Below, piece by piece: positions 7,165 through 16,395 of a stretch of DNA of 64,000 nucleotides (position 1 is the first letter of the stretch; the number at the start of each line of letters is the position of its first letter). The DNA is from a virus. The DNA lies in IMG/VR virus record IMGVR_UViG_3300011115_000708, positions 1-64,000 of that record; one strand, written 5' to 3'. Made by a program: the position numbers and the translations under genes. The notes under the pieces are model-generated. The model did not search any database and had not been told where the DNA came from. It worked only from the letters and a program-made list of their open reading frames with translations.

Positions 7165-8622
7165 ATGAGTAGCGTACCACCAGACTATGTGAAGGCAGCG
7201 CCCTTCACCACCCTCGCCCAGCAGCCAATCACCACGGCAGGGCTTCCAGGCACACAGCTCGACAATGAGTTCGCCAACATCGCCATTACGGTGAACAAAA
7301 CAATTGATCGCCTGTCTGAACTACAGCAGGACGACGGCAAGCTCCGATCAAACGTAGTTACCATCAGATCGCTCTCGCCAGAAACAGCCGCAGCGATTGC
7401 AGCCGCAGGTTCCAACATCTACGGTGAGTGGGTGGCTGGCAAGTACTACAAACCAGGCGAAATCATCGTCTACGGATCAGACGGATACGCCTACATGGCC
7501 GCATCAGCTCACACGTCTGGGGTGGATTTCAACGCAGACTTCGCAAACAAGGTTTGGGCGATCTTGGGATGGAGGCCGACCACAAACAACCTGATCGTCA
7601 AGACATTCACTGGTGACGGAACAAGTCTCACTTTCAATCTACTGGTCAACCCAGTCAGCGAAACCAACACCCAGGTATTTGTCAATGGAGTGTACAAATC
7701 CAAGTCTGTCTATAATATCTCTGGAACCAATCTTGTCTTCACGGCAGGAAATGCTCCAGCCAATGCGGCAGCAATCGAAGTGGTGATCGGCGTAGCGGCA
7801 GAACTCATCAACAACATCGTCGACATTCCAGCAAACTCGGTCGGAAACAGTGCGATTATCGACCTAGCAGTTACGGGAGCCAAAATCGCAGACACTACCA
7901 TTACCACTGGAAAGCTCGCAGACCAGGCCGTGACTGCAGCCAAGATCGAAAACAACACCGTAACGTCAGGCAAGATTCAAGACCTTGCGGTAGTCGAGTC
8001 TAAATTGGCAAATGCAGCAGTGACAAACCAGAAGATTGCAACTGGAACCATCATCGAGTCCAACCTTGCAGATGCAGCAGTCGGATCAAACAAGATTGCT
8101 GCTGGAGCCATTGTGAACTCCAAGATGGCCTCCAACTCGGTTGGATCTACCAACTTGATTGATGGATCAGTGACAAGGTCTAAAATGGCAACAGAGGAAG
8201 TAATTCCAGTTGGGATGGTCATGCCTAGAGCTGCATATTCTGCACCAACTGGATGGTTATTGTGTGATGGATCAGCAGTTAGCAGGACGACATACTCAAC
8301 ATTGTTTTCCATTATTGGTGGGCTATATGGTGCTGGAGATGGAAGCACAACATTCAATGTTCCAAATCTTCAAGGAAAATTCCTGCGTGGATACCTATCT
8401 GGAACATCAGCAGCAATTGGGGCTACTCAAGCTGGAAATGTTGGTGACCACACCCATGATTTAAGCATACCATATGTCCAGTCTAGTCTTAGTGTTGGCA
8501 ACACGCTTGCTGGAGTGAGCCAAACAGCAAATCTTTCCAAAGTATTAACTACTGGAAATAGCAGCCAGACTGGAGAAACCCGTCCAATCAATATGGCAAT
8601 GCCATATTACATCAAATACTAA
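7165..8622 (+). CDS. Tail fibre protein with collar domain, 485 aa
   Basis: The N-terminus (APFTTLAQQPITTAGLPGTQ, LDNEFANIAITVNKTIDRL) is the virion-attachment type found in many podovirus fibres. A binding-module-like part follows (YGEWVAGKYYKPGEI, AASAHTSGVDF), then a repetitive shaft at about residues 225-355 with units such as LAVTGAKIADTTITTGKLAD, which should form a trimeric beta structure. The C-terminus is a phage tail collar domain: PVGMVMPRAAYSAPTGWLLC, DGSAVSRTTYSTLFSIIG, GDGSTTFNVPNLQGKFLRG and GDHTHD. The family is well established as fibre or baseplate tip domains. It probably contacts the host receptor together with the LamG protein. Confidence 0.88.
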   Translation: MSSVPPDYVKAAPFTTLAQQPITTAGLPGTQLDNEFANIAITVNKTIDRLSELQQDDGKLRSNVVTIRSLSPETAAAIAAAGSNIYGEWVAGKYYKPGEIIVYGSDGYAYMAASAHTSGVDFNADFANKVWAILGWRPTTNNLIVKTFTGDGTSLTFNLLVNPVSETNTQVFVNGVYKSKSVYNISGTNLVFTAGNAPANAAAIEVVIGVAAELINNIVDIPANSVGNSAIIDLAVTGAKIADTTITTGKLADQAVTAAKIENNTVTSGKIQDLAVVESKLANAAVTNQKIATGTIIESNLADAAVGSNKIAAGAIVNSKMASNSVGSTNLIDGSVTRSKMATEEVIPVGMVMPRAAYSAPTGWLLCDGSAVSRTTYSTLFSIIGGLYGAGDGSTTFNVPNLQGKFLRGYLSGTSAAIGATQAGNVGDHTHDLSIPYVQSSLSVGNTLAGVSQTANLSKVLTTGNSSQTGETRPINMAMPYYIKY

Positions 8623-8656
8623 CTCTGCACCTCTTGTGAAACCAGACAAATAATCA

Positions 8657-10246
8657 ATGGCAAAGAAAACAAAAGAGCTGACTCCACTAGAACAAGCGGA
8701 GCTCAGACTCAAGGCCACAAACCGACTCATTGCATCAAAGAAGGCCCAGGACTCGCTGATCGAGTTCGTTCGGCTAATGATGCCAGACCCAGAAGATCCA
8801 GATGACGCATCGAAGTCGCGCTACGAGGTGGCCAAGCACCACCAGGTACTGGCAGCGGCGCTGGAGGAGGTTGAGAAGGGAACGATGCCAAGGCTCATCA
8901 TCACGCTCCCACCGCGTCACGGAAAAAGCCAGATTTCCTCCAAGGCATTCCCAGCCTGGTTCATGGGCCGCGATCCATACAGACAGATGATCGTGGCATC
9001 GTACTCTGCTACCATGGCCGAGGATTTCGGTCGAGAGGTAAGATCCTACATGCAGACAACTGCGTTCCAGCAGGTATTTCCAAACTTCCAGCTCCGCAAA
9101 GGCGGCGCAGCCGCAGACCGAGTTCAGTCTGAGCAAGGTGGTATCGGTGTTTTTGTCGGTGCTGGCGGCGCTCTAACAGGTCGTGGTGCTGACTGCCTCC
9201 TGATCGACGACCCAGTTAAAGACCGCGAGGACGCGAATAGCTCAACCATGCGCGAGAAGTTGTGGGGATGGTTCACTGACGTGGCCATGACCCGTCTGAT
9301 GGGCGGGATGGGGCGCGTGGTGATTATCATGACCCGCTGGCATGAAGACGACCTTGTCGGCAGGCTCACAGATCCAAGCAACACCCACTACAATGCAGAA
9401 GAGGCAAAGCAATGGAAGATCATCTCGTTTCCAGCGTTGGCGGAGAACGACGACATCATGGGTCGTGAGTTGGATGAGCCGCTTTGGCCGACCAGGATCA
9501 CCTACGAGTTCCTCAACTCCCAGCGCCGACTCAATCCAAGAGGATTTTCAGCCCTGTACCAGGGCCGTCCTGCCCCCGAGGAGGGGGACTTCTTCAAAAA
9601 AGACTGGCTCCACACATATCAGCCACTCGACCTCCCGAAGAACCTACGATATTACTGCGCGTCTGACCACGCCGTATCTACTGCCCAAGACCGCGACCCG
9701 ACGGTATTGATGACAGTTGGGGTGGATGAGGATGACAATATCTGGGTGTTGCCAGACGTGTTCTGGCGGCGGGTCGAGACAGACGACGTTGTGGACGGCA
9801 TGATCGACCTCATGGCGAGGCACAAGCCGCTCATCTGGTGGGCGGAACGCGGCCACATCTCCAAGTCCATCGGCCCATTCCTTCGCAAGCGCATGGCCGA
9901 GGAGGGCGTTTACTGCGCCGTTGAGGAGGTCGTACCAGTAAAGGACAAGCAGACGCGTGCACAGGCCATCAGAGGCCGAATGGCAATGGGTAAGGTGAGA
10001 TTCCCAGCATTCGTTCCATGGTGGGAGGCCGCTCGCCAGCAAATGCTCACGTTCCCTGCTGGAAAGCACGACGACTTTGTTGACACCTTAGCCTACATCG
10101 GCCTAGGGCTTGGCCGAATGACATCGGCATCGTCATCCAGGAAAGTGAAACCATCTCCAGCAGTTGGAACTCTGGCCTGGGTGAAGTCTAAATCGGACAG
10201 GGATAAGAAGGATGAGTTTATGAGGAAATCCATTGCAGGATTCTGA
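8657..10246 (+). CDS. terL: Terminase large subunit (module 1)
   Basis: This is the packaging motor and nuclease. The ATPase shows Walker A LPPRHGKSQ (about residues 84-92), Walker B LLIDDP (181-186) with the following KDREDANS, and coupling motif VIIMTRWHEDDL. The nuclease half has the first Asp in YYCASDHAVS (near 330) and the C-terminal HDDFVDTLAY with its metal-binding Asp (near 480). At 529 aa it has the normal length. TerL hydrolyses ATP to drive DNA through the portal and cuts the concatemer. It is followed by a small gene and then the portal. It is unrelated at sequence level to the second terminase at 61621. Confidence 0.95.
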   Translation: MAKKTKELTPLEQAELRLKATNRLIASKKAQDSLIEFVRLMMPDPEDPDDASKSRYEVAKHHQVLAAALEEVEKGTMPRLIITLPPRHGKSQISSKAFPAWFMGRDPYRQMIVASYSATMAEDFGREVRSYMQTTAFQQVFPNFQLRKGGAAADRVQSEQGGIGVFVGAGGALTGRGADCLLIDDPVKDREDANSSTMREKLWGWFTDVAMTRLMGGMGRVVIIMTRWHEDDLVGRLTDPSNTHYNAEEAKQWKIISFPALAENDDIMGRELDEPLWPTRITYEFLNSQRRLNPRGFSALYQGRPAPEEGDFFKKDWLHTYQPLDLPKNLRYYCASDHAVSTAQDRDPTVLMTVGVDEDDNIWVLPDVFWRRVETDDVVDGMIDLMARHKPLIWWAERGHISKSIGPFLRKRMAEEGVYCAVEEVVPVKDKQTRAQAIRGRMAMGKVRFPAFVPWWEAARQQMLTFPAGKHDDFVDTLAYIGLGLGRMTSASSSRKVKPSPAVGTLAWVKSKSDRDKKDEFMRKSIAGF

Positions 10247-10281
10247 AAAATCAAGTAGAAAAATCGCAGACAACTTTCCTG

Positions 10282-10827
10282 ATGAACATTGCAGACATAT
10301 TCAGACAGATGCAGATAAGGCAGGAAACCACTCCTAGCCCGATATATACGCAGGAAAACTCATTTGGGTATCCAACAATCATGGTTGGTCAGGCAGAACA
10401 ACAAGCTGGAGGCCCTGGATTGATGAATTATTTCAAACAAAATCCACATGTTGCTGGTATGGCGTGGGGTGCTGGATCAAATGGATCTGATCCAAGCGTT
10501 CCAAGATCAGTTGTTGTAAATCCATTCAACAAGAACATGATCTTCCCAGAAAAAAGGCGTGGTCTGCAAATGATCGAGGCTGTCAGACACAAAATGGATG
10601 AAACTAACTACCAGCCAAACTTCCCAGTCTCTCCAGAGATGCAAGCATATCGTGAAGCAACATACGGCGCAAATGAGCCATATCGAACAGACGACACTGC
10701 TTTTAGGAACAGCATGATCTCCAGGGCTATGGTTGGCGATCTGCCGAAAGATCCAAGATACCCAATGCCAGCCGTAGAAAATGCAGCTCGACAATTTGAG
10801 CAAAAATACTTCCCATCACAACCGTAA
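10282..10827 (+). CDS. Hypothetical protein between TerL and portal, 181 aa
   Basis: Not recognised. It starts MNIADIFRQMQIRQETTPSP. The middle is rich in Gly, Pro and Asn (AGGPGLMNYFKQNPHVAGMA, NPFNKNMIFPEKRRGL). The C-terminal half is polar with several aromatic residues. No membrane segment or catalytic motif is visible. It is spaced 35 bases after TerL, with CAGAC in the leader, and it ends two bases before the portal start, so it belongs to the same late operon. A minor head or packaging accessory is possible. Codon use matches its neighbours, which supports it being real. Confidence 0.65.
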   Translation: MNIADIFRQMQIRQETTPSPIYTQENSFGYPTIMVGQAEQQAGGPGLMNYFKQNPHVAGMAWGAGSNGSDPSVPRSVVVNPFNKNMIFPEKRRGLQMIEAVRHKMDETNYQPNFPVSPEMQAYREATYGANEPYRTDDTAFRNSMISRAMVGDLPKDPRYPMPAVENAARQFEQKYFPSQP

Positions 10828-10829
10828 TC

Positions 10830-12971
10830 ATGATAGACGAAACCTCAATGAGTCCAGAAATGGAAGATCCTAGCGCATCACTTGGCCAAATCACTGAAGA
10901 AGTGGTGAAGAGCGGCATGGTTCGTGACAAGCCAGACATTGATAAGAGCCGCGAGGCGCTTGTCCAGAAATGGTCTGATAAAATTGCTGGAGCAAAGTCC
11001 CATTGGAGAGAAGATTTCGACCGAATGAAGGAGAACCAGGCATTTTTGCGTGGCGCTCAGTGGGATGGTGAGGAAGACGATGAAAAGTACCTAGCCAACG
11101 TGATTCAGCGGCACATCAACCAGCGCGTAGCCGCGCTCTACGCCAAGAACCCTAAGGTGGTAACCCGCAGACGGAAGACTCTCGACTTCAAGGAATGGGA
11201 CGGCAGCGTTGACTCGCTCAACACGCTCCAGGCGGCAGTACAGAACTCAATGATGAGCGGAATGCCGATTGATCCGCAGATTACCAACCTCCTCACAGAC
11301 ATCCAAAATGGATGCAATCGCAAGAAGATGATGCAGAAGGTGGCTGAAACGCTTCAGATCGTGTACGACTACACTCTGAACCAGCAGCTTCCTCCATTCA
11401 AGATCCAGATGAAGCAGCTTGTACGCCGTGTCTGCACCACTGGCATCGGCTACGTCAAACTCGGCTACACCAGGATCATGGAGCGCAGCCCAGACGACAC
11501 TGAGCGCATCAATGGAATGTCTGAACAGATTTCCAAACTTGAAGCTCTCATGGCCGACAAGAATGACGGCGAGATTGAGGATGATTCTCACAAGTTGGAA
11601 GAACTTCGCGGCATGCTGGAAGATTTTAAAACTCGGGACAAGGAAATTACCAGAGAGGGAATCACATTCGACTTCCCATCGTCAACCAGTATCATTATCG
11701 ATCCAGCATGCCGCCATCTTCGCACGTTCCTTGGAGCTCGATGGATCGCCGAGGAGTTCATCCTCACGGTTGATGACGTGAAGGAGATCTATGGCGTTGA
11801 CCTAAAGAATGCTGCAGACGTTACTAACTACGAGACTGGAATTCCAAACCTCAAGCAGAAGATCGAATCTCTGAATGGTGGACTTCGCAAGCGCGAGGTT
11901 GAGGGTGTCTGCGTATGGGTGATCTATGACAAGGGATCTGGTCAGACCATGACGATTGCGGATGGCTACAGCGATTTCCTGGTTGCTCCAAAAGAGCCAG
12001 ACGTGTTCATTGAGCGGTTCTGGCCAATCTTCCCGCTCACCTTCAACGAGGCCGAGGACGAGGAGAGCATCTTCCCACGCTCTGACGTGCATCTTCTCAA
12101 GCCACTGCAGATGGAATACAACCGCTGCCGCGAAGGATTGCGCCAGCACCGTATTGCTAGCCGTCCTAAGACGGCAGTGGCTGCAGGGCAACTTGATGAC
12201 GACGATATGGAGAAGCTCCAGTCGCACCCAGCGAATGCCGTGATTGTGCTGAACTCGCTTCCTCCAAATGGAGACGTGAATAAGCTGCTTCAGCCGATCA
12301 ACGGCCCACGCATTGACACGGCACTCTACGACACAGGCCCAATCTTTGAGGATCTTCTCCGCGTAGTCGGCCAGTCTGATGCATCCATCGGAGCTGCCCA
12401 GTCTGGCGTGACAGCAACTGGAGACTCGATTGCCGAACAGAACCGCACGGTAGCCCTAGCATCGAATGCAGACGATCTTGACGACATGCTGGTAGAACTT
12501 TCTCGCGCAGCGGGTCAGATCCTTTTGGCTGAAATGGATCAGCAGACGGTATTTAAGATCGTTGGCCCAGGCGCTGTCTGGCCTGAGTTGAGCAAGAAAG
12601 ACATTGCAGACGAGTTGATACTCGAAATCGAAGCTGGAAGCTCTGGCCGCCCAAACCGCGCAGCGGAAGTCGCCAACATGGAACGTCTAACTCCGCTTCT
12701 GCTCCAGATCCCTGGGGTTCGGCCAGACTGGCTCGTGAAGCAGATCATCAGCAGAATGGATGACCAACTTGATGTGGCTGAAGCATTTGCTGCCAATCTT
12801 CCGTCGATCATCGCCCAGAACGCCATGCAGAAACAGGCGCAAATCATGGGAGCTGGGATGCCACCAGGCCCAGGGTCGGAGGGTGGCGCTGATAACCAGG
12901 AAGCTCCACCTCAAGGCCCTGCTCCGCAGGGCGCTCCAGCTCAAATGCCGCAGACAATGGCGAATGCTTGA
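10830..12971 (+). CDS. Portal protein, podovirus type (713 aa)
   Basis: The length is close to that of the P22-type portals (about 725 aa), and its place between TerL and scaffold is canonical. Recognisable pieces are WREDFDRMKENQAFLRGAQW, VIQRHINQRVAALYAKNPKV, RVCTTGIGYVKLGY, PACRHLRTFLGARW and SQSDASIGAAQSG-like sequence near residue 515 (here QSDASIGAAQSGVTATG), typical of podovirus portals. About residues 230-270 are coiled-coil-like. The C-terminal 50 residues are Pro/Gln/Ala-rich, suggesting a flexible barrel tail. Twelve copies would form the channel at one capsid vertex, contacting TerL during packaging and the adaptor (15713) afterwards. Confidence 0.9.
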   Translation: MIDETSMSPEMEDPSASLGQITEEVVKSGMVRDKPDIDKSREALVQKWSDKIAGAKSHWREDFDRMKENQAFLRGAQWDGEEDDEKYLANVIQRHINQRVAALYAKNPKVVTRRRKTLDFKEWDGSVDSLNTLQAAVQNSMMSGMPIDPQITNLLTDIQNGCNRKKMMQKVAETLQIVYDYTLNQQLPPFKIQMKQLVRRVCTTGIGYVKLGYTRIMERSPDDTERINGMSEQISKLEALMADKNDGEIEDDSHKLEELRGMLEDFKTRDKEITREGITFDFPSSTSIIIDPACRHLRTFLGARWIAEEFILTVDDVKEIYGVDLKNAADVTNYETGIPNLKQKIESLNGGLRKREVEGVCVWVIYDKGSGQTMTIADGYSDFLVAPKEPDVFIERFWPIFPLTFNEAEDEESIFPRSDVHLLKPLQMEYNRCREGLRQHRIASRPKTAVAAGQLDDDDMEKLQSHPANAVIVLNSLPPNGDVNKLLQPINGPRIDTALYDTGPIFEDLLRVVGQSDASIGAAQSGVTATGDSIAEQNRTVALASNADDLDDMLVELSRAAGQILLAEMDQQTVFKIVGPGAVWPELSKKDIADELILEIEAGSSGRPNRAAEVANMERLTPLLLQIPGVRPDWLVKQIISRMDDQLDVAEAFAANLPSIIAQNAMQKQAQIMGAGMPPGPGSEGGADNQEAPPQGPAPQGAPAQMPQTMANA

Positions 12972-12998
12972 GAAGAAAAAAACTCAGACAATTTACTG

Positions 12999-13026
12999 TT
13001 GACATACAGACAGAAAAAATTACTCT
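12999..13026 (+). promoter_or_regulatory. Possible promoter upstream of scaffold/capsid genes
   Basis: A consensus -35 box, TTGACA (12999-13004), is followed after 16 bases by TACTCT (13021-13026), a weak -10. The CAGAC pentamer sits inside the spacer. It lies in the 61-base gap before the scaffold gene and would boost scaffold and capsid expression ahead of the terminator at 15209. The weak -10 keeps confidence low. Confidence 0.3.
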
Positions 13027-13032
13027 CTACCC

Positions 13033-14061
13033 ATGACGGACACATATGAGTCAGATTCGTCATCTGACCACACACAAAACGCAACAGACAACGCTGCAGA
13101 CACGCAAGTAGATAGCAGCACAAACCAGGACGCAGAGCATCAGACAGATTCGTCCACTGTCGGCAGCAGCGAAAAACCAGGTTCACTCCTCGATCTCGTA
13201 AAAGATGTCGTGGAAAGGAACCAGGTCGTGGAATCGCAGACCACATCGGATGAGAAATCGGCAGACCAAGTCATTTCTGATGAACCAACGAAAGAAGAAG
13301 CCAATCCCGCATCGAGTGATGAAGTGGACGCAGACGCTCAGGACGGTTCAAAGGACGACGAAAAGCTCCCATTTAACAACCACCCACGTTTCAAGGCCCT
13401 GATTCAAGAGAAGAACTCCTACAAGGAGGATGCAGCTCACTTTCGGAATTTGTCGCATTTCATGCACGTCAACAGTCTGAGCGCCGATGAGGTGAATCAG
13501 GGGTTGGAGTTCTTGGCTGCGTTAAAATCCGATCCGATGAAGGCTCGTGAGATGATTGCTGGAACCAATAAGTATTTGGATCAAGTGGCAGGAGAAATCC
13601 TTCCAGATGATGTAAATGAAATGGTCGAAAATGGCGATATTAGTGAGGAGGCGGCAAAGCAATTTTCCAAAACCAAAGCTCAGCTCGCAATTGAGCAACA
13701 ACGTCAGGCAAATTTGCAGCAGCAGCAGCAAAATTACCAAGGCGAAATGGCTCGCAATCAAATCGTAGGTGCAATTGAGCAATGGGATCAGCAAGTGATG
13801 GCTCGCGACCCTGATTATCAGTCCAAACGCCAATTGGTATTGAAGAACCTGGAACTGGCACAGATGCGTCAACCAGCTCGCACACCTCAAGAAGCACTGG
13901 CATATGCCGATGCGGCTTATAAAGAGGCAAACGAGTACTTGAAGCACCTAATGCCAAAGAAAGTTGAAATCAAGCAACCAACTAGCGCTCAATCAGTGAA
14001 CCATGCAAAAGCCAAGCCTCAAACCTTGGAAGATGTAATTCGGCTTCACGTCAACGCTTAA
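13033..14061 (+). CDS. Scaffold protein (module 1)
   Basis: Position directly before the major capsid gene and the composition both indicate a scaffolding protein. The first 120 residues are acidic, Ser/Thr/Gln-rich and disordered in character (SDHTQNATDNAADTQVDSST). The centre has helices, including a Gln run (about residues 225-235) encoded by CAG repeats. The C-terminal 30 residues are basic (HLMPKKVEIKQPT, NHAKAKPQT), as expected for the coat-binding helix-turn-helix of P22-like scaffolds. 342 aa is within the normal range. It directs procapsid assembly and leaves before or during packaging. No protease motif is seen, so it is probably not self-cleaving. Confidence 0.75.
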   Translation: MTDTYESDSSSDHTQNATDNAADTQVDSSTNQDAEHQTDSSTVGSSEKPGSLLDLVKDVVERNQVVESQTTSDEKSADQVISDEPTKEEANPASSDEVDADAQDGSKDDEKLPFNNHPRFKALIQEKNSYKEDAAHFRNLSHFMHVNSLSADEVNQGLEFLAALKSDPMKAREMIAGTNKYLDQVAGEILPDDVNEMVENGDISEEAAKQFSKTKAQLAIEQQRQANLQQQQQNYQGEMARNQIVGAIEQWDQQVMARDPDYQSKRQLVLKNLELAQMRQPARTPQEALAYADAAYKEANEYLKHLMPKKVEIKQPTSAQSVNHAKAKPQTLEDVIRLHVNA

Positions 14062-14079
14062 CCCTAACTAACTACTACC

Positions 14080-15198
14080 ATGGCCTTTACTCAGACCCAA
14101 ATGGATGCTGTTGCAAGCTACGCTCTCGACTTTTTTGTCAAAGGCGAGGCTTTCGACCAATCAATTCAAGATAAACCACTCCTTTCCGCTCTTCGCGGTA
14201 AGCAGAAAACCTTCTCAGGTGGAAAAGGAAAGATTTCCATTCCTGTTGTTGGAGACTACGCAGACACCGATGCTGGTCTTGTAACCCTCGCTCCTGGTGG
14301 AACCTTGGGTTCTGGCGATAATGCCACGAACTTCTTCAAGGGCTATCAGTACGATGATACTGTTGGATTCGTCAACCCGAACTCCGTCAAGCGTGCATCC
14401 TATGACTACGCTGAAATTCACGCTGGTATCAACGTGACATTCACCGAGCTCAAACAAGATGGTATCACCATTGTGGATAGCGCATTCGGTGACAAGACCG
14501 CAAAAGCAAGTGGTCGTGAGATCACCGCGCTGACTGGCTTGCTTGACCACAAGCTCGGATCGATGGCTGAAGGCTGGGCTCGTAAGATGAACCAGATGTT
14601 GTGGCGTACTGGAGCTCAAGACTCCAAGCAGTCGATTGGTCTTTTGGCCTTCATTGTTGATGCTCCAAGTGGATCTACGACCATCGGCGGCCTTAACCGC
14701 AGCACCTACGCATGGTGGCGTAACCGTGCCAGCCTTGGAATCTCTGCAGGTTCCGATGTGTTGACGCAAACGCTCCGTGCTGAAGTTCGCCAACTCACCC
14801 GTTATGGTGGCAAGCCAGACCTCATCCTCTGCGGATCGAAATTCCTCGATGCGCTTGAGAAAGAAGTCGCTGCCAAGGCGCTCTACTCGCAAAGCGGAGT
14901 TGCTGGAAGCAAGAACATTGCTTCGCCAAGCGTGACCATCACTGGTATCGGCACATTTGTGTACGATCCAACTCTTGATGACCTCACCGCTATCATGAAC
15001 AATACCATCGACTACTCGAAACGCTGCTACTTCATCGATACCAAGGCAATCAACCTGTACGTCATGGAAGGAGAGGACAACAAGATCCACTCCCCAGCGC
15101 GCCCAGAGACGAAATACGCTCTATACCGCTCGATGACCTGGACTGGTGGAATGGTCGCTAACCGCATGAATTCGTGCGGCGTGTACTCCATCGCCTAA
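14080..15198 (+). CDS. Major capsid protein (module 1)
   Basis: At 372 aa, directly after the scaffold and followed by a strong terminator, this is the expected HK97-fold coat protein. Supporting pieces are ALDFFVKGEAFDQSIQDKPL near the N-terminus, the E-loop-like FSGGKGKISIPVVGDYADTD, LARKMNQMLW-like sequence at about residue 170 (ARKMNQMLWRTGAQDSKQS), GGKPDLILCGSKFLDAL and the C-terminal RSMTWTGGMVANRMNS. The reading frame is compositionally homogeneous with few rare codons, as for a highly expressed protein. The start is 18 bases after the scaffold stop. I cannot place it in a named coat family with certainty. Confidence 0.85.
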   Translation: MAFTQTQMDAVASYALDFFVKGEAFDQSIQDKPLLSALRGKQKTFSGGKGKISIPVVGDYADTDAGLVTLAPGGTLGSGDNATNFFKGYQYDDTVGFVNPNSVKRASYDYAEIHAGINVTFTELKQDGITIVDSAFGDKTAKASGREITALTGLLDHKLGSMAEGWARKMNQMLWRTGAQDSKQSIGLLAFIVDAPSGSTTIGGLNRSTYAWWRNRASLGISAGSDVLTQTLRAEVRQLTRYGGKPDLILCGSKFLDALEKEVAAKALYSQSGVAGSKNIASPSVTITGIGTFVYDPTLDDLTAIMNNTIDYSKRCYFIDTKAINLYVMEGEDNKIHSPARPETKYALYRSMTWTGGMVANRMNSCGVYSIA

Positions 15199-15208
15199 AC
15201 TAACTGGA

Positions 15209-15245
15209 CAGGGGGAGAGAAATCTCCCCCTGCCCTTTATTTTCT
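15209..15245 (+). terminator. Rho-independent terminator after the capsid gene
   Basis: A perfect 10-bp stem, CAGGGGGAGA (15209-15218) and TCTCCCCCTG (15223-15232), closes a GAAA tetraloop and is followed by CCCTTTATTTT. It would partly separate the highly expressed scaffold/capsid pair from the downstream minor virion genes. Confidence 0.88.
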
Positions 15246-15269
15246 CACAAAAATACATAGACACACATT

Positions 15270-15695
15270 ATGCAAAATTGCTCAGTAATCCTATCAATCG
15301 GTGGTGATATCACCAAGACCGTTCAAGTTGACAAAGTAAATCCAGCTCATGCCCTGGTTCTCATGCGCCTTCATGGCCGTGAATCTGTAGTTCGCATGCC
15401 TGGAACAACTGATGAATCCAACGAGGTTCATATGGAAGTCATCCAGCATCTTGCCTATACTTATGGCCCAGGAGTGATCGAGGATGTTTTTGGTAAGCAG
15501 TTATATGGAATCAAACTGCCAACCCGATTCTCTGAAATTCAGCTCTCAATTGCTGGAGAAAACGAAGAATCAGCTCCAGAACCAGAAGTGGCAACGGTGA
15601 AAAGAGGGCGCAAGCCAAAGGCTGTTGTTGACTCGGAACCTGCTTCCGATGATACTGAGCCAGCCGCAGACAGCGAAGATCCTGTCGAAGCCTAA
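15270..15695 (+). CDS. Small hypothetical virion-region protein, 141 aa
   Basis: Not recognised. The first 95 residues look folded (CSVILSIGGDITKTVQVDKV, NPAHALVLMRLHGRESVVRM, EVIQHLAYTYGPGVIEDVFG). The last 45 are low-complexity with a basic patch (VKRGRKPKA) between acidic Glu/Asp/Pro-rich stretches. The short basic RGRKPK resembles an AT-hook core, but one copy is weak evidence. It lies between the capsid terminator and the head-tail adaptor, so a capsid accessory or head-completion role is reasonable. It has its own leader of about 30 bases after the terminator. Confidence 0.65.
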   Translation: MQNCSVILSIGGDITKTVQVDKVNPAHALVLMRLHGRESVVRMPGTTDESNEVHMEVIQHLAYTYGPGVIEDVFGKQLYGIKLPTRFSEIQLSIAGENEESAPEPEVATVKRGRKPKAVVDSEPASDDTEPAADSEDPVEA

Positions 15696-15712
15696 GCCAC
15701 CCATAACGATCA

Positions 15713-16393
15713 ATGTCCACCACACTTGCTGAACTCGTCACGGCTGTAAGAGCCGAAATTGGTGATTCGACAAACATGTCGATGGGCATTGATTCTCTTC
15801 CTGCCATCAGGCAGACACTCAAGCGAGTCCAGGAAACCTACTACCTAGACTACGACTGGCCTCATCTCATTATTGATCGGGATGAAGACCTAATCGCTGG
15901 AGAGCGGTTCTACACGTTCAACTCTGACGTGAATTTTGACCGTATCTTCTCTACATGGGTGCGGGATGGTGACATGTGGATCAAGATGGACTACGGTATC
16001 GACCCAGAGCACTACAACTCGTCTGATCCAGATCTCCTCCAGAACGAGCCAGTCCCAACCAGGTGGAACTACTACGAAGACAACCAGTTTGAGGTATGGC
16101 CAACCCCATCCCAAGCTGGACGCATGCGGTTCCGATGCGTGAAGGCGCTTCCTCCGCTTGTCGCAGACACAGACATCTGTGTGCTTGACCCAAACCTTCT
16201 AATCCTAACGGTGGCGGCAGAGATGCTGGCTCGTTCGCGTTCGGAAGATGCTCAGCTCAAGTTGTCGCTTGCCAATAACCACTACCAGCGAATTAAGGGC
16301 CGTCTGCAGAAAACCAGGATGTTTGAAATGGGCAAGGCTCCATATGCAAGCACCAAACCAAGAAACTGGACGATCCGAGTACCTCGTAAATAA
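15713..16393 (+). CDS. Head-tail adaptor protein (tail tubular A / gp4-like)
   Basis: 226 aa, located two genes after the capsid. The N-terminus (TLAELVTAVRAEIGDSTNM, LPAIRQTLKRVQETYYLDYD) and the central strand pattern (WPHLIIDRDEDLIAGERFYT, FNSDVNFDRIFSTWVRDGDM) match the podovirus adaptor family that docks on the portal, such as T7 gp11 and P22 gp4. PLVADTDICVLDPNLLILTVAAEML near residue 165, seen in shorter parts, is also typical. The ring it forms would join portal and tail tube. The following gene starts three bases after its stop, consistent with the usual adaptor-tail pair. Confidence 0.75.
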   Translation: MSTTLAELVTAVRAEIGDSTNMSMGIDSLPAIRQTLKRVQETYYLDYDWPHLIIDRDEDLIAGERFYTFNSDVNFDRIFSTWVRDGDMWIKMDYGIDPEHYNSSDPDLLQNEPVPTRWNYYEDNQFEVWPTPSQAGRMRFRCVKALPPLVADTDICVLDPNLLILTVAAEMLARSRSEDAQLKLSLANNHYQRIKGRLQKTRMFEMGKAPYASTKPRNWTIRVPRK

Positions 16394-16395
16394 TC

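Noticed and set aside
14215-15090. 291-codon minus-strand frame opposite the capsid gene
   Set aside because: It lies wholly antisense to the capsid gene, with no plausible motifs. It is a by-product of the strong codon bias of that gene.
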